Source: Bacteroidales bacterium (GTDB taxonomy: Bacteria > Bacteroidota > Bacteroidia > Bacteroidales > UBA4417). Taken from it: a DNA stretch of 61,177 bases. The stretch lies in the NCBI GenBank assembly GCA_016707705.1, contig JADJHD010000026.1:1-61177 (forward strand), given 5' to 3'. Each line of letters opens with the position of its first letter. Position 1 is the stretch's first letter. Below the pieces are notes generated by a model, which was not told the DNA's origin, did no database searches, and saw only the letters and a list, made by a program, of their open reading frames with translations. Made by a program: the position numbers and the translations under genes. Of the stretch, positions 60,871-61,177 are shown piece after piece.

Positions 60871-61177
60871 CTACAGCAGAGTGATTTTCCGGCTGTCAAT
60901 AATTTTATTTCCTTCCGACATTCGTAGTATGTAGGCTCCTTTTGACAGCTTATTTGTATCAAGGAATTCCTTGCCCATTCCCATGACCGCTTTTTTTCGG
61001 ATCATGCATTGTCCGTTCATGTTGAATAAGGATAATTCGATGGATTTAGTTTTTTCGAAACTGCTCTCAATGATCAGCTGTCTACTGTCGGCATCAGCGT
61101 AAATCCTGTAGTCATTGCCGAAAGTAATTCCTTCAATGCCAACGGTTCCATAGATAAAGCTGAGGTTGTCGATCCAG
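60871..61177 (-). CDS. partial secreted protein with type IX sorting domain (C-terminus)
   Basis: The last 101 codons of a gene whose start lies beyond the right edge. The stop codon is at 60873-60871. The end of a beta-sandwich domain (IDNLSFIYGTVGIEGI) is followed by a T9SS type A-like sorting domain: IELSLFNMNGQCMIRK, then FLDTNKLSKGAYILRMSEGN and a final strand SRKITLL. The protein is exported through T9SS and anchored outside or released. Confidence 0.8.
   Translation of the reverse strand, partial: WIDNLSFIYGTVGIEGITFGNDYRIYADADSRQLIIESSFEKTKSIELSLFNMNGQCMIRKKAVMGMGKEFLDTNKLSKGAYILRMSEGNKIIDSRKITLL

Overview
The window reads as a chromosome segment of a Bacteroidota (Bacteroidetes) bacterium, most likely in or near the Bacteroidales. 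The reasons are type IX secretion C-terminal sorting domains (30615-31481 and 60871-61177), many Bacteroidetes-type -7 promoter boxes of the form TAnnTTTG just upstream of genes, Bacteroidetes-restricted families (DUF3822, DUF6141, DUF5916, large TPR and outer-membrane barrel pairs) and a typical gene order rsfS-ftsH-LUD-DUF2007-cdsA-psd. The taxonomic placement is an inference from gene content.

Region by region. 1-3476 is an accessory, decaying defence-type region: a 33-codon gene start at the left edge, a frame-shifted relic of a large DEAD/DEAH helicase, an AbiEi-AbiEii toxin-antitoxin fusion with two in-frame stops and a palindromic operator candidate, and one intact tRNA-Pro(GGG) flanked by two tRNA-derived copies whose anticodon arms are replaced by GC-rich palindromes. 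3617-6599 holds trxB and a DEAD-box RNA helicase. 6752-7396 is a mosaic of extragenic repeats in front of purL. 7427-20879 is housekeeping: purL, deoD, an SDR, an acyl-CoA synthetase, amn-holA, an orphan HsdR-N-type nuclease-fold protein, a TPR lipoprotein-like secreted protein, DUF3822-rsmD and then coaD. 21455-23510 is a second copy of the mosaic repeat locus, split by a complete IS3-family element with 3-bp target duplication.

23545-30614 carries NUDIX, pyrE, an SRPBCC protein and then the metabolically most striking unit: five genes (hdrC-hdrB-hdrA-hdrC-hdrED types) encoding a heterodisulfide-reductase-like Fe-S/flavin complex with its own membrane anchor, in an organism that does not look like a methanogen or sulfate reducer. 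30615-46517 holds a T9SS cargo protein, GNAT-birA, the rsfS-ftsH-to-psd operon, a small CC-repeat secreted protein, an HAD phosphatase with a promoter so close that the mRNA may be leaderless, an SPFH-DUF6141-Arc trio, DUF1573, a two-component system, a YhcC-type radical SAM protein and a POT peptide transporter. 46589-61177 is dominated by cell-envelope proteins (HhH-barrel, PorV-like barrel, DUF5916 barrel, TonB-receptor-like barrel, 1010-residue TPR protein, a partial T9SS cargo) plus DUF2461 and gyrB.

Working together: the core genes cover purine synthesis and salvage (purL, deoD, amn), pyrimidine synthesis (pyrE), coenzyme A (coaD), phospholipid synthesis (cdsA, psd), thiol redox (trxB) and DNA maintenance (holA, gyrB). 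The Hdr-like operon may join the thiol or ferredoxin pool to a membrane carrier. All functional statements rest on motif reading and recalled families; no database search was made.
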